37,747 nucleotides of DNA, taken from positions 1 through 37,747 of the forward strand of contig JAPLLC010000183.1 of assembly GCA_026387775.1 (NCBI GenBank), read 5' to 3'. A program made the position numbers and the translations under genes. The notes beneath the pieces are model-generated. The model searched no databases and had not been told where the DNA came from. It worked only from the letters and a program-made list of their open reading frames with translations. The stretch is from Candidatus Methylomirabilota bacterium (GTDB lineage: Bacteria > Methylomirabilota > Methylomirabilia > Methylomirabilales > 2-02-FULL-66-22). Shown piece after piece: positions 22,294 through 30,422 of this stretch (position 1 is the stretch's first letter; the number at the start of each line of letters is the position of its first letter).

Positions 22294-23976
22294 TCATGGC
22301 GTGCGGGTCCCGCCGCGCGCGAGCTCTAGGAGTTCCTCTTGCGAGTAGACGCGGTGCGCGCCGGAGCGCAGATCCACGATCTCCATTCGATCCGTGCAGG
22401 AGAAGCACGGATCGATGCTCGCCAACGAGATCGTCATGTCGGCAATCTGCTGGTCCTTGATCATGGCGGGAACGCCCTGGAGATTCTGGTAGGTGGGGGC
22501 GCGGACCCGCCAGCGCCGCGGCCGGTTGTTTTCTCCGGTGATCACAAAGTGGTGCGACTCGCCGCGAGGCGCCTCGACGGATGACAGACCGACCCGGCCC
22601 ACGGGGAGTTCGTCCTGGATGGGGGCCTGAAGCGGACCTTCCGGGAGATGGTCCAGACACTGCCGGATGATCCTGATCGACTCGAAGACCTCCAGAGTCC
22701 GGACCAGGAGGCGGGCCCACACGTCGCCGCCTCGCTGGGTGATGACGCTGAACTCCACGTCGCCGTAGGCTGCATACGGATGATCGCGCCGGGCGTCAAT
22801 GTTCACACCCGCGGCCCTGGCCATAGGGCCGATCAGTCCGGCCTCCTTCACCAGGGTCGCGTCCGCAACCCCCACGCCGCGCGTCCGCTTCTGGATGTTC
22901 CGGTCTCCGGCCACGGCGTCCGCCACGGCGCGCCATTCCTTTTCCAGTGTGGCCAGGACCCCCATGAGCTCGGTTCGGAGCGCCGGGGTGATGTTCCAGC
23001 GGACGCCACCGATGACGCACAGGGCGTAGGTCTTCCGGTTGCCGCTGATCTTCTCGGCGATCCACATGATGGGCTCGCGGATGCGGAAGGACTGCATGAA
23101 GAGGGTGTCAAAGCCCAGGACGTGGCAGCCGAGGCCGACCCAAAGGAGATGGCTGTGGAGCCGCTCGATCTCCAGCATGATCGTCCGGATGTAGCGGGCG
23201 CGCGGCGGAACCGTCAGGGCCGCCGCTTGTTCTACGGCTTGTGCGTAGGCCACGTTGTGCACGCAACCGCAGATGCCGCAGATCCGCTCCGCTGCCATGG
23301 GGATCTCGTTATACGTGAGGACGGAGTCGCCGAGCTTTTCGATGGCCCGATGGACCATGAAGCCGCGGTATTCGCAGCCGCGCACAACCTCACCATCCAC
23401 GTAGAGGCGAAAGTGGGCCGGCTCATCCAGGGTCGGGTGGAAGGGGCCGAAGGGCACGACCACGCAGCCGTCGGGGGGGTTGTCGAAGTCAAAGGTCCGA
23501 TTCTCGTCGTAGTCGGGCGGGACGGCGTCCCAGGGATAATCGCGGCGCAGCGGATGGACGTCGTCGGGCCAGCCGTCCGGCAGGATCAGACGCTTGGGGT
23601 ACGGGTGGCCCACCGGCTCGATCCCCACCAGGTCGCGGAACTCGCGCTCGGACCAGTTGGCGGCCGGCACGAGGTCGGAGATGCTGTCCACACGCGGCGG
23701 AGTGCCGGTCAGGTAGGTCATGATGCTGCAGAGAACATGCTCTTTGTCGAAGGCGAAGTCGTGAGCCACCAGAAACTTGCCGGAGACGGGGCGATCGTCC
23801 AGGCCGATGCCGACGACGTAGCGCGCATCCAGATCGCGGAAGATGTACCGACACATCTCTCGAAGTGCCTGCGGCTCTACGTACAGGAACAGCCGGCCCT
23901 CGTCCGGCACGTCCGTTCGCTGGATGACCGGTGTGAAGTGGTCCGCGATCTGTTTCAACACGACGTGTGCTGACAT
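22294..23976 (-). CDS. hyfG: Group 4 [NiFe] hydrogenase large subunit fused to NuoC-like domain (HycE/HyfG)
   Basis: Catalytic subunit of 560 aa. The N-terminal ~165 residues are a 30-kDa NuoC-like domain (R-E-F-R-D-L-V-G-I-E-P-V-G-H-P, L-R-R-D-Y-P-W). The rest is NuoD-like. Both nickel-binding Cys pairs are present: E-R-I-C-G-I-C-G-C-V-H (Cys233, Cys236) and D-P-C-F-S-C-T-D-R-M (Cys524, Cys527). It is therefore a true hydrogenase, not a complex I relative that lost the site. Some 30 residues follow the D-R, matching the HycE tail removed by HycI, and a HycI-like gene lies two genes upstream. ATG at 23976 lies two bases past the hyfB stop. Confidence 0.96.
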   Translation of the reverse strand: MSAHVVLKQIADHFTPVIQRTDVPDEGRLFLYVEPQALREMCRYIFRDLDARYVVGIGLDDRPVSGKFLVAHDFAFDKEHVLCSIMTYLTGTPPRVDSISDLVPAANWSEREFRDLVGIEPVGHPYPKRLILPDGWPDDVHPLRRDYPWDAVPPDYDENRTFDFDNPPDGCVVVPFGPFHPTLDEPAHFRLYVDGEVVRGCEYRGFMVHRAIEKLGDSVLTYNEIPMAAERICGICGCVHNVAYAQAVEQAAALTVPPRARYIRTIMLEIERLHSHLLWVGLGCHVLGFDTLFMQSFRIREPIMWIAEKISGNRKTYALCVIGGVRWNITPALRTELMGVLATLEKEWRAVADAVAGDRNIQKRTRGVGVADATLVKEAGLIGPMARAAGVNIDARRDHPYAAYGDVEFSVITQRGGDVWARLLVRTLEVFESIRIIRQCLDHLPEGPLQAPIQDELPVGRVGLSSVEAPRGESHHFVITGENNRPRRWRVRAPTYQNLQGVPAMIKDQQIADMTISLASIDPCFSCTDRMEIVDLRSGAHRVYSQEELLELARGGTRTP

Positions 23977-23978
23977 GG

Positions 23979-25952
23979 TTAGGCCCCGAGGTGCGAGGAA
24001 TGAATGTCGGCTCTCTGTGGGAGCGACTTCGCGGGCCGCGCGGCCCCATTGCCACCGGATCCTGTCGGCGTCCTGCCAACCCATGGAAGATAGCGGACGA
24101 CCTCGCGGTACAGGTTGCGCGCGCCGTAGCGCATCTGATCCGACTCGACCGCGTAGCCGCAGAGCCACGGCTCGGCGCTCCTCCGCAGCGCCCCGCCCAG
24201 CAGAGAGATCCCTGCGGCGAGGAGGAGCAGGGCGCCAAAGACCAGCGCGACAACAAGAGGCGCAAGGACCGCCAATCCGGCCGGCCCCTCGATGCCGGTG
24301 AGCCCGGCGGCTGGAAGCGGCGGGAGCTTGGCCAGGACTACGCCAAGCCCTTGCTGACTGGTTGCCAGGGCGCGGTGGATGAGCTGGTAGGCGAGGTGCG
24401 GGGCGAGGCCCAGGGTCACACACAGGGCGGCCAGGACGATCTGAGGTGCCAGCATGGCCCAGCCGACCTCCGCAATGTGGCCGGTCGCCGCCCGTTCGGC
24501 CACGCGGCGGCTCACGCGGGAGAGGAAGCTCGTTCCGAAGAACTTGAGGAAGAGCGCCAGGGTCAGGACGCTGGTCAGCATGGCCAGGACGGCGCACACC
24601 GCGAGATAGGGGGCGTACCGGCTCCCCAGGATCGTTGTGATGAAGATGCTCCACTTGCTGGCAAAGCCGTTGAACAGGGGGACGCCTGCAATGGAGAACG
24701 CGCCGATAAGCGCCGTCACCGCCGTGGCCGGCAGATACTTGATCAGGCCGCCCATCTGGTTCAGATCCTGCGTCTCCGTGGCATAGAGGAGCGAACCGGC
24801 GTTCAGGAAGAGCAGGCTCTTGAACAGCCCGTGGTTCAGCGTGTGGAAGAGGGATGCGGAGAAGCCGATCGTGGCCAGCAACAGCACCGCATCCTCGGTC
24901 CGCCCCGGCTTGATCAGCGTGAGACACGCGCCCAGGGGGAGAAGGATATACCCCACCTGGCCGATGCTGCTGAAGGCGAGGAGGCGCTTGGACTCATCCT
25001 GCCCCAGGGCCTGCGTGGTGCCGATGAAGAGAGTGGCCGTCGCCAGGACCGCAATCACGAGACCCCAGATCTCGCTGGGGTACGCGTCCGCCGCCTCGGC
25101 CGGAATCAGCCAGAGGAAAGAGCGCATCAGGCCGTAGATGCCCGTCTTGATCATGACGCCGGACAGCAGGGCGCTCACCGGGGACGGGGCGGCGGGGTGG
25201 GCGGCGGGCAGCCACCACTGGCCAAAGGGCCATACGCCGGCCTTGATTCCGAACCCGATCAGGAAGCAAAGCATGCCCGCGGCGGCCAGGCTACCCCCCG
25301 TCTGAAGGAGGGCCGGCATCCCGTGGCTGATGGCGTCGAAGTCGTAGCGCATCAGCGTCTCGCCCCCCAGGATGATCGGCCCATGGGCCAGGAGCCCAGC
25401 GCCGAGGAGGATGAAGGCGCAGGCAGCCTCCATGGCGATGAGATACCGGTTGGCGGCGCGGACGTTCGCAAGGTTCTTGTATTCGAAACGGACCAGGAAG
25501 TACGAGGAGATCGTCATGAGCTGCCAGAGCAGGAAGAATCCGGCCATCATGTCGGTCACGATCACGATCCCGTACATGCCGGCGACGAAGAGCAGGAAGT
25601 AGGGGTAGTACCGGTACAGGCCGTAGTCCGGGTAGTGCTCCATGTACTGGATGGAATAGAGGGCGGAGAGGGCCGAGACCACGGCGATGAGAAGCAGGAA
25701 GACGGCGCTGAGGCCGTCCACATAGATTCGCAGCGCCGAGGCGTACTGCGGCAAGGCCCAGACGGTGACCGCCTTTCCCGGGCCCGAGGCCAGGACGCTC
25801 ACGGCCGCGCCGATGGCCAGGAGGCTGGAAAGCGCCGTGGCGCCACAGGCCACCTGGCCGGCCAGCAACCGGTTCCGGGATACCGGGATTACCAGCAAGG
25901 CGCCGCCCAGCAGAACGACGAAGGCGGCAATCATGACGGTAGCAGCAGTCAT
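23979..25952 (-). CDS. hyfB: Group 4 hydrogenase NuoL/antiporter-like subunit (HycC/HyfB)
   Basis: Integral membrane subunit of 657 aa with about 14-16 predicted TM helices, expected to translocate H+ or Na+. Proton_antipo-type core: Y-S-I-Q-Y-M-E near residue 118, L-W-Q-L-M-T-I-S-S-Y-F-L near residue 165, G-I-K-A-G-V-W-P-F-G-Q-W-W-L-P-A-A-H-P-A-A-P near 250 with the conserved lysine and His, and L-L-A-F-S-S-I-G-Q-V-G-Y near 340. It is the only antiporter-like subunit, as in the simple Hyc (FHL-1) architecture rather than the larger Hyf one. ATG at 25952 overlaps the protease stop by ATGA. Localised in the cytoplasmic membrane. Confidence 0.95.
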   Translation of the reverse strand: MTAATVMIAAFVVLLGGALLVIPVSRNRLLAGQVACGATALSSLLAIGAAVSVLASGPGKAVTVWALPQYASALRIYVDGLSAVFLLLIAVVSALSALYSIQYMEHYPDYGLYRYYPYFLLFVAGMYGIVIVTDMMAGFFLLWQLMTISSYFLVRFEYKNLANVRAANRYLIAMEAACAFILLGAGLLAHGPIILGGETLMRYDFDAISHGMPALLQTGGSLAAAGMLCFLIGFGIKAGVWPFGQWWLPAAHPAAPSPVSALLSGVMIKTGIYGLMRSFLWLIPAEAADAYPSEIWGLVIAVLATATLFIGTTQALGQDESKRLLAFSSIGQVGYILLPLGACLTLIKPGRTEDAVLLLATIGFSASLFHTLNHGLFKSLLFLNAGSLLYATETQDLNQMGGLIKYLPATAVTALIGAFSIAGVPLFNGFASKWSIFITTILGSRYAPYLAVCAVLAMLTSVLTLALFLKFFGTSFLSRVSRRVAERAATGHIAEVGWAMLAPQIVLAALCVTLGLAPHLAYQLIHRALATSQQGLGVVLAKLPPLPAAGLTGIEGPAGLAVLAPLVVALVFGALLLLAAGISLLGGALRRSAEPWLCGYAVESDQMRYGARNLYREVVRYLPWVGRTPTGSGGNGAARPAKSLPQRADIHSSHLGA

Positions 25953-26464
25953 GGTCGCTCCCCACAGACAGCCAGGGGTTTGGTTCCGGCCGGCAGGATC
26001 TCGGCCAAGAGGTCGCGCAGGACCTCCAGCGTCGTTCGCACCGGCTCCGACAGGCCGGAGGCGTTGTCCAGGGGTTGAGGCTGGACGCCGAGGAGGAAGA
26101 CGCGCGTCGGGCCTTCCGTCTCGATCAATCGGGCCAGCGCCCCCAGCGACAGCTTGTGGGTGGAGACCTGTGGGTAGCGCGCCACGATCTCGCGCCCTTC
26201 CAAGAGGACGACGCCACCGGGCGCCGCGCCCATCTCCACCGCATCCAGGAACAGGACTGTCTGGAAGTCTCCTCGGCTGAGCTGTGTCATGTAACGCTCT
26301 GGCGTCCGCTCGGCCACGATCACGTCGGGGTACCCGAGGGTACGCACGGCTTCCGCCAGCCGCGCCCCGAACCCGTCATCGCCACGGTCAGGGTTTCCGA
26401 TGCCGACCAGGCAGACCCGGGCGGTGAGGCACGCCTGCAACCGCTGACGCAGTGAGGAGGCCAT
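25949..26464 (-). CDS. hycI: Hydrogenase maturation endopeptidase (HycI/HyaD family)
   Basis: Peptidase family M52: removes the C-terminal tail of the large subunit after nickel insertion. 171 aa. Signature G-I-G-N-P-D-R-G-D-D-G-F-G near residue 21, F-L-D-A-V-E-M-G near residue 72 (nickel-sensing Asp) and S-T-H-K-L-S near residue 101 (His). The ATG overlaps the gamma-subunit stop (TGATG). By position it probably matures HyfG; a second M52 gene next to hoxH presumably matures HoxH. Hydrogenase proteases are usually substrate-specific, so two proteases for two large subunits fits. Confidence 0.93.
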   Translation of the reverse strand: MASSLRQRLQACLTARVCLVGIGNPDRGDDGFGARLAEAVRTLGYPDVIVAERTPERYMTQLSRGDFQTVLFLDAVEMGAAPGGVVLLEGREIVARYPQVSTHKLSLGALARLIETEGPTRVFLLGVQPQPLDNASGLSEPVRTTLEVLRDLLAEILPAGTKPLAVCGERP

Positions 26465-27312
26465 CAGATATCCTCTCCGAGTCGCTTGATCTGCTCGTAG
26501 GTGAAGACCGGGCCGTCGGCGCAGACGTAGGCCAGGCCGATGCAGCAGTGCCCGCACTTGCCCACGCCGCACTTCATGTACCGCTCCAGGGTGGAGACGA
26601 TGTTCGTGTCCTGAAAACCCATTCCCAACAAGTCCCGGATCACGAACCGGAACATGATGGGCGGGCCGCAGACGAAGGCCGTGGTGTTCTCGACGGGGAC
26701 CGTGACTCCGGGCTTGCGGAACAGGCTGCCCACGACGCCGACGTGGCCGGTCCACTGGTCGTCGCCCCGATCCACGGTGAGATAGCACTCGAAGCCGCGG
26801 GTCATCTCCCATTCGCGCAGCGCCCCGAGGTACATGAGGTCCTTGAGGCCCCGCGCCCCATAGAAGAGCTGGATCTTTCCGTAGCGGTCCCGATTGTCCA
26901 GGGCGTAGTTGAGACAGGAGCGGAGGGGGATCAACCCGATGCCGCCGGCCACGAACAGCAGATTCTGGCCGAAATACTGATTCATCGGGAACCCGTTTCC
27001 ATACGGGCCCCGCACCGCGAATTTGTCTCCGGGCTGAAGTTGATGGAGGGCGGCGGTGACGCTCCCCACCCGGCGGACGGTGAAGAACAGCTCTTCCTCG
27101 GTGGGGCTCGGCGGAAGCGATGCCGGGAATTCCCCCGCGCCGAAGACCGACACCTGGGCAAACTGGCCGGGGAGGAACTTCCGGAAGGCCGCCTGCTCGG
27201 CCGGATCCTCAAAATGCCAGTAGAAGGTCTTGACGTCCGCGATCTCCTCCACCACGCGGTCCATGATCGCGATCTTGGGGAGATAGACGTTCTCAGGATG
27301 CGGCTGGCTCAT
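26464..27312 (-). CDS. Sulfhydrogenase gamma-like FAD/NAD(P)-binding subunit (HydG/PyrK-type)
   Basis: Diaphorase-type electron-transfer protein of 282 aa. Ferredoxin-reductase-like FAD domain (F-L-P-G-Q-F-A-Q-V-S-V near residue 40; F-A-V-R-G-P-Y-G-N-G-F near 95), NAD(P)-binding domain (F-V-A-G-G-I-G-L-I-P-L-R-S near 115; F-V-C-G-P-P-I-M near 215) and a C-terminal [2Fe-2S] site with C-G-V-G-K-C-G-H-C and a later Cys. This matches the gamma subunit of group 3b sulfhydrogenases and dihydroorotate dehydrogenase B. ATG 27312 has GGAGAG eight bases upstream and overlaps the end of the beta subunit by 20 bp. It would let the complex exchange electrons with NAD(P)H. Confidence 0.92.
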   Translation of the reverse strand: MSQPHPENVYLPKIAIMDRVVEEIADVKTFYWHFEDPAEQAAFRKFLPGQFAQVSVFGAGEFPASLPPSPTEEELFFTVRRVGSVTAALHQLQPGDKFAVRGPYGNGFPMNQYFGQNLLFVAGGIGLIPLRSCLNYALDNRDRYGKIQLFYGARGLKDLMYLGALREWEMTRGFECYLTVDRGDDQWTGHVGVVGSLFRKPGVTVPVENTTAFVCGPPIMFRFVIRDLLGMGFQDTNIVSTLERYMKCGVGKCGHCCIGLAYVCADGPVFTYEQIKRLGEDI

Positions 27313-28375
27313 GTCGCTCGCTCTCCGCCGTGGTACGGCGCACGATCTCCACAACGTTGGGCATGCCGATGTCCCCGTGGCAGACCTCGACGCAGCGGCC
27401 GCAGCCGACGCAGGCCACCGACAATTCGCGCTGGATAAAGTAGTGGGCCAGCTTTCGGAAGAAGCGTCGGTTGCGCCGGTCGTGGGCGGCCCGGCGGGGG
27501 TTGAAGCCCCCGGCCATCCGGGTGAACCCGCCCAGGGCGCAGGCGTCCCAGATCCGCACGCGCTCGAAATCGGCCGGCCCCACCTGGCGCTCCGTCACGG
27601 TGAAGCAGGTACAGGTCGGGCACATGTAGCTGCAGCCTCCGCACTCCAGACAGCGGTTCCCGATCTGTTCCCAGGTGGCGTCGCTGACCTGCTCGGAGGT
27701 GATGTAGTGCACGGTCGACCAGTACCAACTCGTCGCCAGCTTGAAGCGCTTGCGCACGTCGTCCAGGATCTGCCGTCGGCGGGCCAGGTGGGTCGGCGTG
27801 CCCTTGCGGAACATGGGGTGGGTGAAGAGGGCCTCGCCCTTGTCGGTGCCGGCGACCACCAGGAACTAGTCCCCCAGATCCATGAGCTGCAGGTCGAAGT
27901 GATCGCGGGCGGCCGGACCGGTGTCGGCGCACATACAGAAGCAATCGTCGTCGATGTCGAGGTCCGGGTCGGTGCAGACCACGTTCACCAGGAACAGGTT
28001 CCGGCGGTGCTGCTCGTAGTAGGTGTCCTTGAAGTCGCGGCCCAGATAGAAGCGGTCCAGGTGGTAGATGCCGGCGGTGTCGCAGGAGCGGATCCCGAAG
28101 ATGGCCCGCCGCGGGGCCTCACAAGTCGCCTGGATGCTCGGATGGTCATTCAGGTGGATCTGAAGGAGCCGCTCGATATGCGGAAGGACGTACCGCTTGG
28201 GCGGATAGTAGGGGTTGGGGATGTGCACCTGGACCAGATGGCGGTTGGCGTCGGTGACCGTATCGAAGCAGGTGTCGCGCCCCCGGCCGTAGAAGGGGGC
28301 GATGACCTCGTGCTCCTCGCGCAGGAGGTCCACCAGCGTCAGCAGGTTGGCCTTGTCGGTAATCCGTGCCCGCAT
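27293..28375 (-). pseudogene. Sulfhydrogenase beta-like iron-sulfur subunit, interrupted by an in-frame amber codon
   Basis: Read through, it is a 360-codon protein equal to HydB-type beta subunits. The N-terminal half has I-F-G-I-R-S-C-D-T-A-G-I and Y-L-G-R-D-F-K-D-T-Y-Y; F-C-M-C-A-D-T-G-P follows. The C-terminal half has two [4Fe-4S] motifs, C-L-E-C-G-G-C-S-Y-M-C-P and C-V-G-C-G-R-C-V-E-V-C. One TAG at 27866-27868 splits it after M-D-L-G-D, and the same frame continues F-L-V-V-A-G-T-D-K-G without any loss of family similarity. As written, a 169-aa fragment is made; an internal GTG or ATG might restart the second part. It lies two bases past the molybdopterin gene and overlaps the gamma gene. 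The role is electron relay between gamma and the rest. Confidence 0.88.
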
Positions 28376-28377
28376 CG

Positions 28378-30408
28378 TCAGACCCTTTCCAGCCGGACGC
28401 AGACCGGCACGCGGCCGCTTCGCGGCGAGGTGGCCGCCTCACCCAGGAGCTGCTCCCGGACCTCGCGGAGGAAGTAGGGGACGAAGATCATGCCCGATTT
28501 CACTTCGCGGGTGACGCGAGCCCAGGTGACGGCGGCGCCGGCGACCCCGACCAGGCGCACCTTGGCCCCGTCCCGGAACTCGAGCCGCTTCGCGTCGTCC
28601 GCGTTGATGTCCACGAACCCTTCGGGGTAGTCGAGAAGGAGGATCTGGTATTCCCGCTTCAGGGTCTCGCTGTGCTGGATCAGGACGTTCTGGTGCCAAT
28701 AGTAGAGCGAGTGGCCGAAGCTGAGCGTGAAGGGGTAGTCATCGGACGCGCAGGGGGGTCGGCTGGGCCGCGGGATGGGGACCAGGCTGAAGGGTTGCCC
28801 GACGATACCCTCCTCGTAGAGGAAGCGGGTTCCCAGTGGCTTGTCCGTGCCGCACGGCCACTGGCGGCCGTAATCCCGCGCCAGGTTGTCGTAGGTCGCG
28901 GCCCCATAGAAGGGGACCGCCCGGCCGATCTCTCGCATAACGTCGGCGGCGGAGGCATAGTCCCATCCCGCCCCCAGGCGGTTCGCCATCCGGACGATCT
29001 GCCGCCAGGCAGGCGCGAGTTCGGGGGGCGGGTCCACGGCCTTGCCGACGAGCTGGATACGACGCTCCGTATTCGTGAAGGTGACCTGCTCCTCCCCGAA
29101 CGCCGCCACGGGCAGGACGACGTGGGCGCACTTGGCCGTCTCGGTGAGGAAGGGGTGCTGGACGATGACCAGGTCGAGCTGCCGAAGGACGGCCGTAGCG
29201 TCGGCAGAAGCCGCCATGACCGGGTCGTGTCGGCAAAGCCACAGGGCGCGCACGGCGCCCTTCCCCTGGCGGCCGAGCAGTTGCTCCGCCCCCTGGCCGG
29301 GCTTGACGGGAAGGGGCGCTCCCCAGAGCACCTCGAAGGAGCGGCGCCCGGCGGTGTCCGCCACCGGCACGTAGCCGGGCAGCCGGTTGGGCAGCATCCC
29401 CATGTCGCAGACCCCTTGGAGGTTGTTGTGCTCCGTGAGCGCGAACACGCCCGCCCCCGCCTTCCCGATGTTGCCGGTGAGCAGGGCCAGATTGACCAGG
29501 GCCTGGATCGCCTCGGCGCCGCTGGCCTCCACACCGGTCGAGAAGAGGATGGCGGCGGCAGGGGCGCGACCGTAGGTGACGGCGGCCTCTTCGATCAGTT
29601 CCGGCGCGATGCCGCAGGCGTCGGCCGCCCAGAGAACGTCGTAGGCGTGGACCGCCTCCAGGAAGGCCTCGACGTTCCTGCAGTGGGCCTTGAGGAAGCG
29701 CGCGTCGAACAGCCCCCGATCCACGATGACCTTGGCCATGGCCCCGTAGAGGGCCGCGTCGCTGCCGGGACGCAGCTGAAGAAAGCAGTCGGCGTGCTCG
29801 GCCAGTCGATGCCGTCGCGGGTCGATGACGATGAGCTTCGCGCCCTTCAGCTTGGCCCGCATGACTCGGCCGCCGATGGTCGGGAGCTGCAACCCCAGGT
29901 CCACGCCGTTCACGATGATGGCGTCGCTCGTGTCGAGCTCGGCGACGGAGTTGGTGCTGGCCGGGACGCCCAGCATGGCCAGCAGGACGTCGATGCTGTT
30001 GTTGCGGTACACCCCGAGCCCGTGGTCCACGTTGTTGGTGCCGATGAGGGCGCGGGCGAACTTCTGGAGGAGGTAGCTCTCTTCGTTGGAGCCGCGCGGA
30101 GAGTTGACGAAGCCGATGGCGTTGGGGCCGGCCTGCGCCTGGATCTGTTGCAGGCGATCGGCCGCATAGCCGAGGGCCTCCTCCCAGGTGGCTTCCTGCA
30201 GGGACCCGTTCTTGCGGAGCAGCGGGGTGAGGAGGCGATCGGGGGCACTGGCGACCTCGTTCACGTGCCAGCCCCGCACGCAGATCCGCCCCTGGTTGGT
30301 GGGATGGGTCATGCTGGGGTAGGCGCCGGTGAGGTGGGTCCCGGCGCTCTCCAGGTAGATCCCACAGCCCACACCGCAGAACGTGCAGGTGGTCAGCGTG
30401 TGGGGCAT
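28378..30408 (-). CDS. FdhF-like molybdopterin oxidoreductase without formate dehydrogenase catalytic residues
   Basis: 676-aa member of the DMSO reductase superfamily. N-terminal [4Fe-4S] ligands Cys8, Cys11, Cys15 and Cys43, then conserved blocks K-F-A-R-A-L-I-G-T-N-N-V-D, I-V-I-D-P-R-R and L-L-T-G-N-I-G-K-A-G-A-G-V align without gaps to E. coli FdhF. At the Sec140-His141 position of FdhF it has Tyr134-Arg135 (V-Y-R-N-N), and at Arg333 it has Thr325 (A-L-T-E-H-N-N). The Lys44 electron relay is Arg. Formate oxidation as known is therefore excluded on present understanding. It has a C-terminal cofactor domain ending near R-V-P-V-C-V-R-L, no Tat signal (cytoplasmic). Good AGGAGGG site eight bases before ATG 30408. 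It sits with beta/gamma and group 4 hydrogenase genes; substrate unknown. Confidence 0.9.
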   Translation of the reverse strand: MPHTLTTCTFCGVGCGIYLESAGTHLTGAYPSMTHPTNQGRICVRGWHVNEVASAPDRLLTPLLRKNGSLQEATWEEALGYAADRLQQIQAQAGPNAIGFVNSPRGSNEESYLLQKFARALIGTNNVDHGLGVYRNNSIDVLLAMLGVPASTNSVAELDTSDAIIVNGVDLGLQLPTIGGRVMRAKLKGAKLIVIDPRRHRLAEHADCFLQLRPGSDAALYGAMAKVIVDRGLFDARFLKAHCRNVEAFLEAVHAYDVLWAADACGIAPELIEEAAVTYGRAPAAAILFSTGVEASGAEAIQALVNLALLTGNIGKAGAGVFALTEHNNLQGVCDMGMLPNRLPGYVPVADTAGRRSFEVLWGAPLPVKPGQGAEQLLGRQGKGAVRALWLCRHDPVMAASADATAVLRQLDLVIVQHPFLTETAKCAHVVLPVAAFGEEQVTFTNTERRIQLVGKAVDPPPELAPAWRQIVRMANRLGAGWDYASAADVMREIGRAVPFYGAATYDNLARDYGRQWPCGTDKPLGTRFLYEEGIVGQPFSLVPIPRPSRPPCASDDYPFTLSFGHSLYYWHQNVLIQHSETLKREYQILLLDYPEGFVDINADDAKRLEFRDGAKVRLVGVAGAAVTWARVTREVKSGMIFVPYFLREVREQLLGEAATSPRSGRVPVCVRLERV

Positions 30409-30422
30409 CCCGTGTCCCTCCT

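Noticed and set aside
27293-28375. Amber codon recoding (pyrrolysine or suppressed TAG) as explanation for the split beta gene
   Set aside because: TAG ends rubredoxin, hyfI and the lipoprotein gene normally, and no pyl genes are in view; mutation or sequencing error is simpler.
28378-30408. Annotation as selenocysteine formate dehydrogenase
   Set aside because: No in-frame TGA at the active-site position; Tyr-Arg occupies the Sec-His site and Thr replaces the essential Arg.
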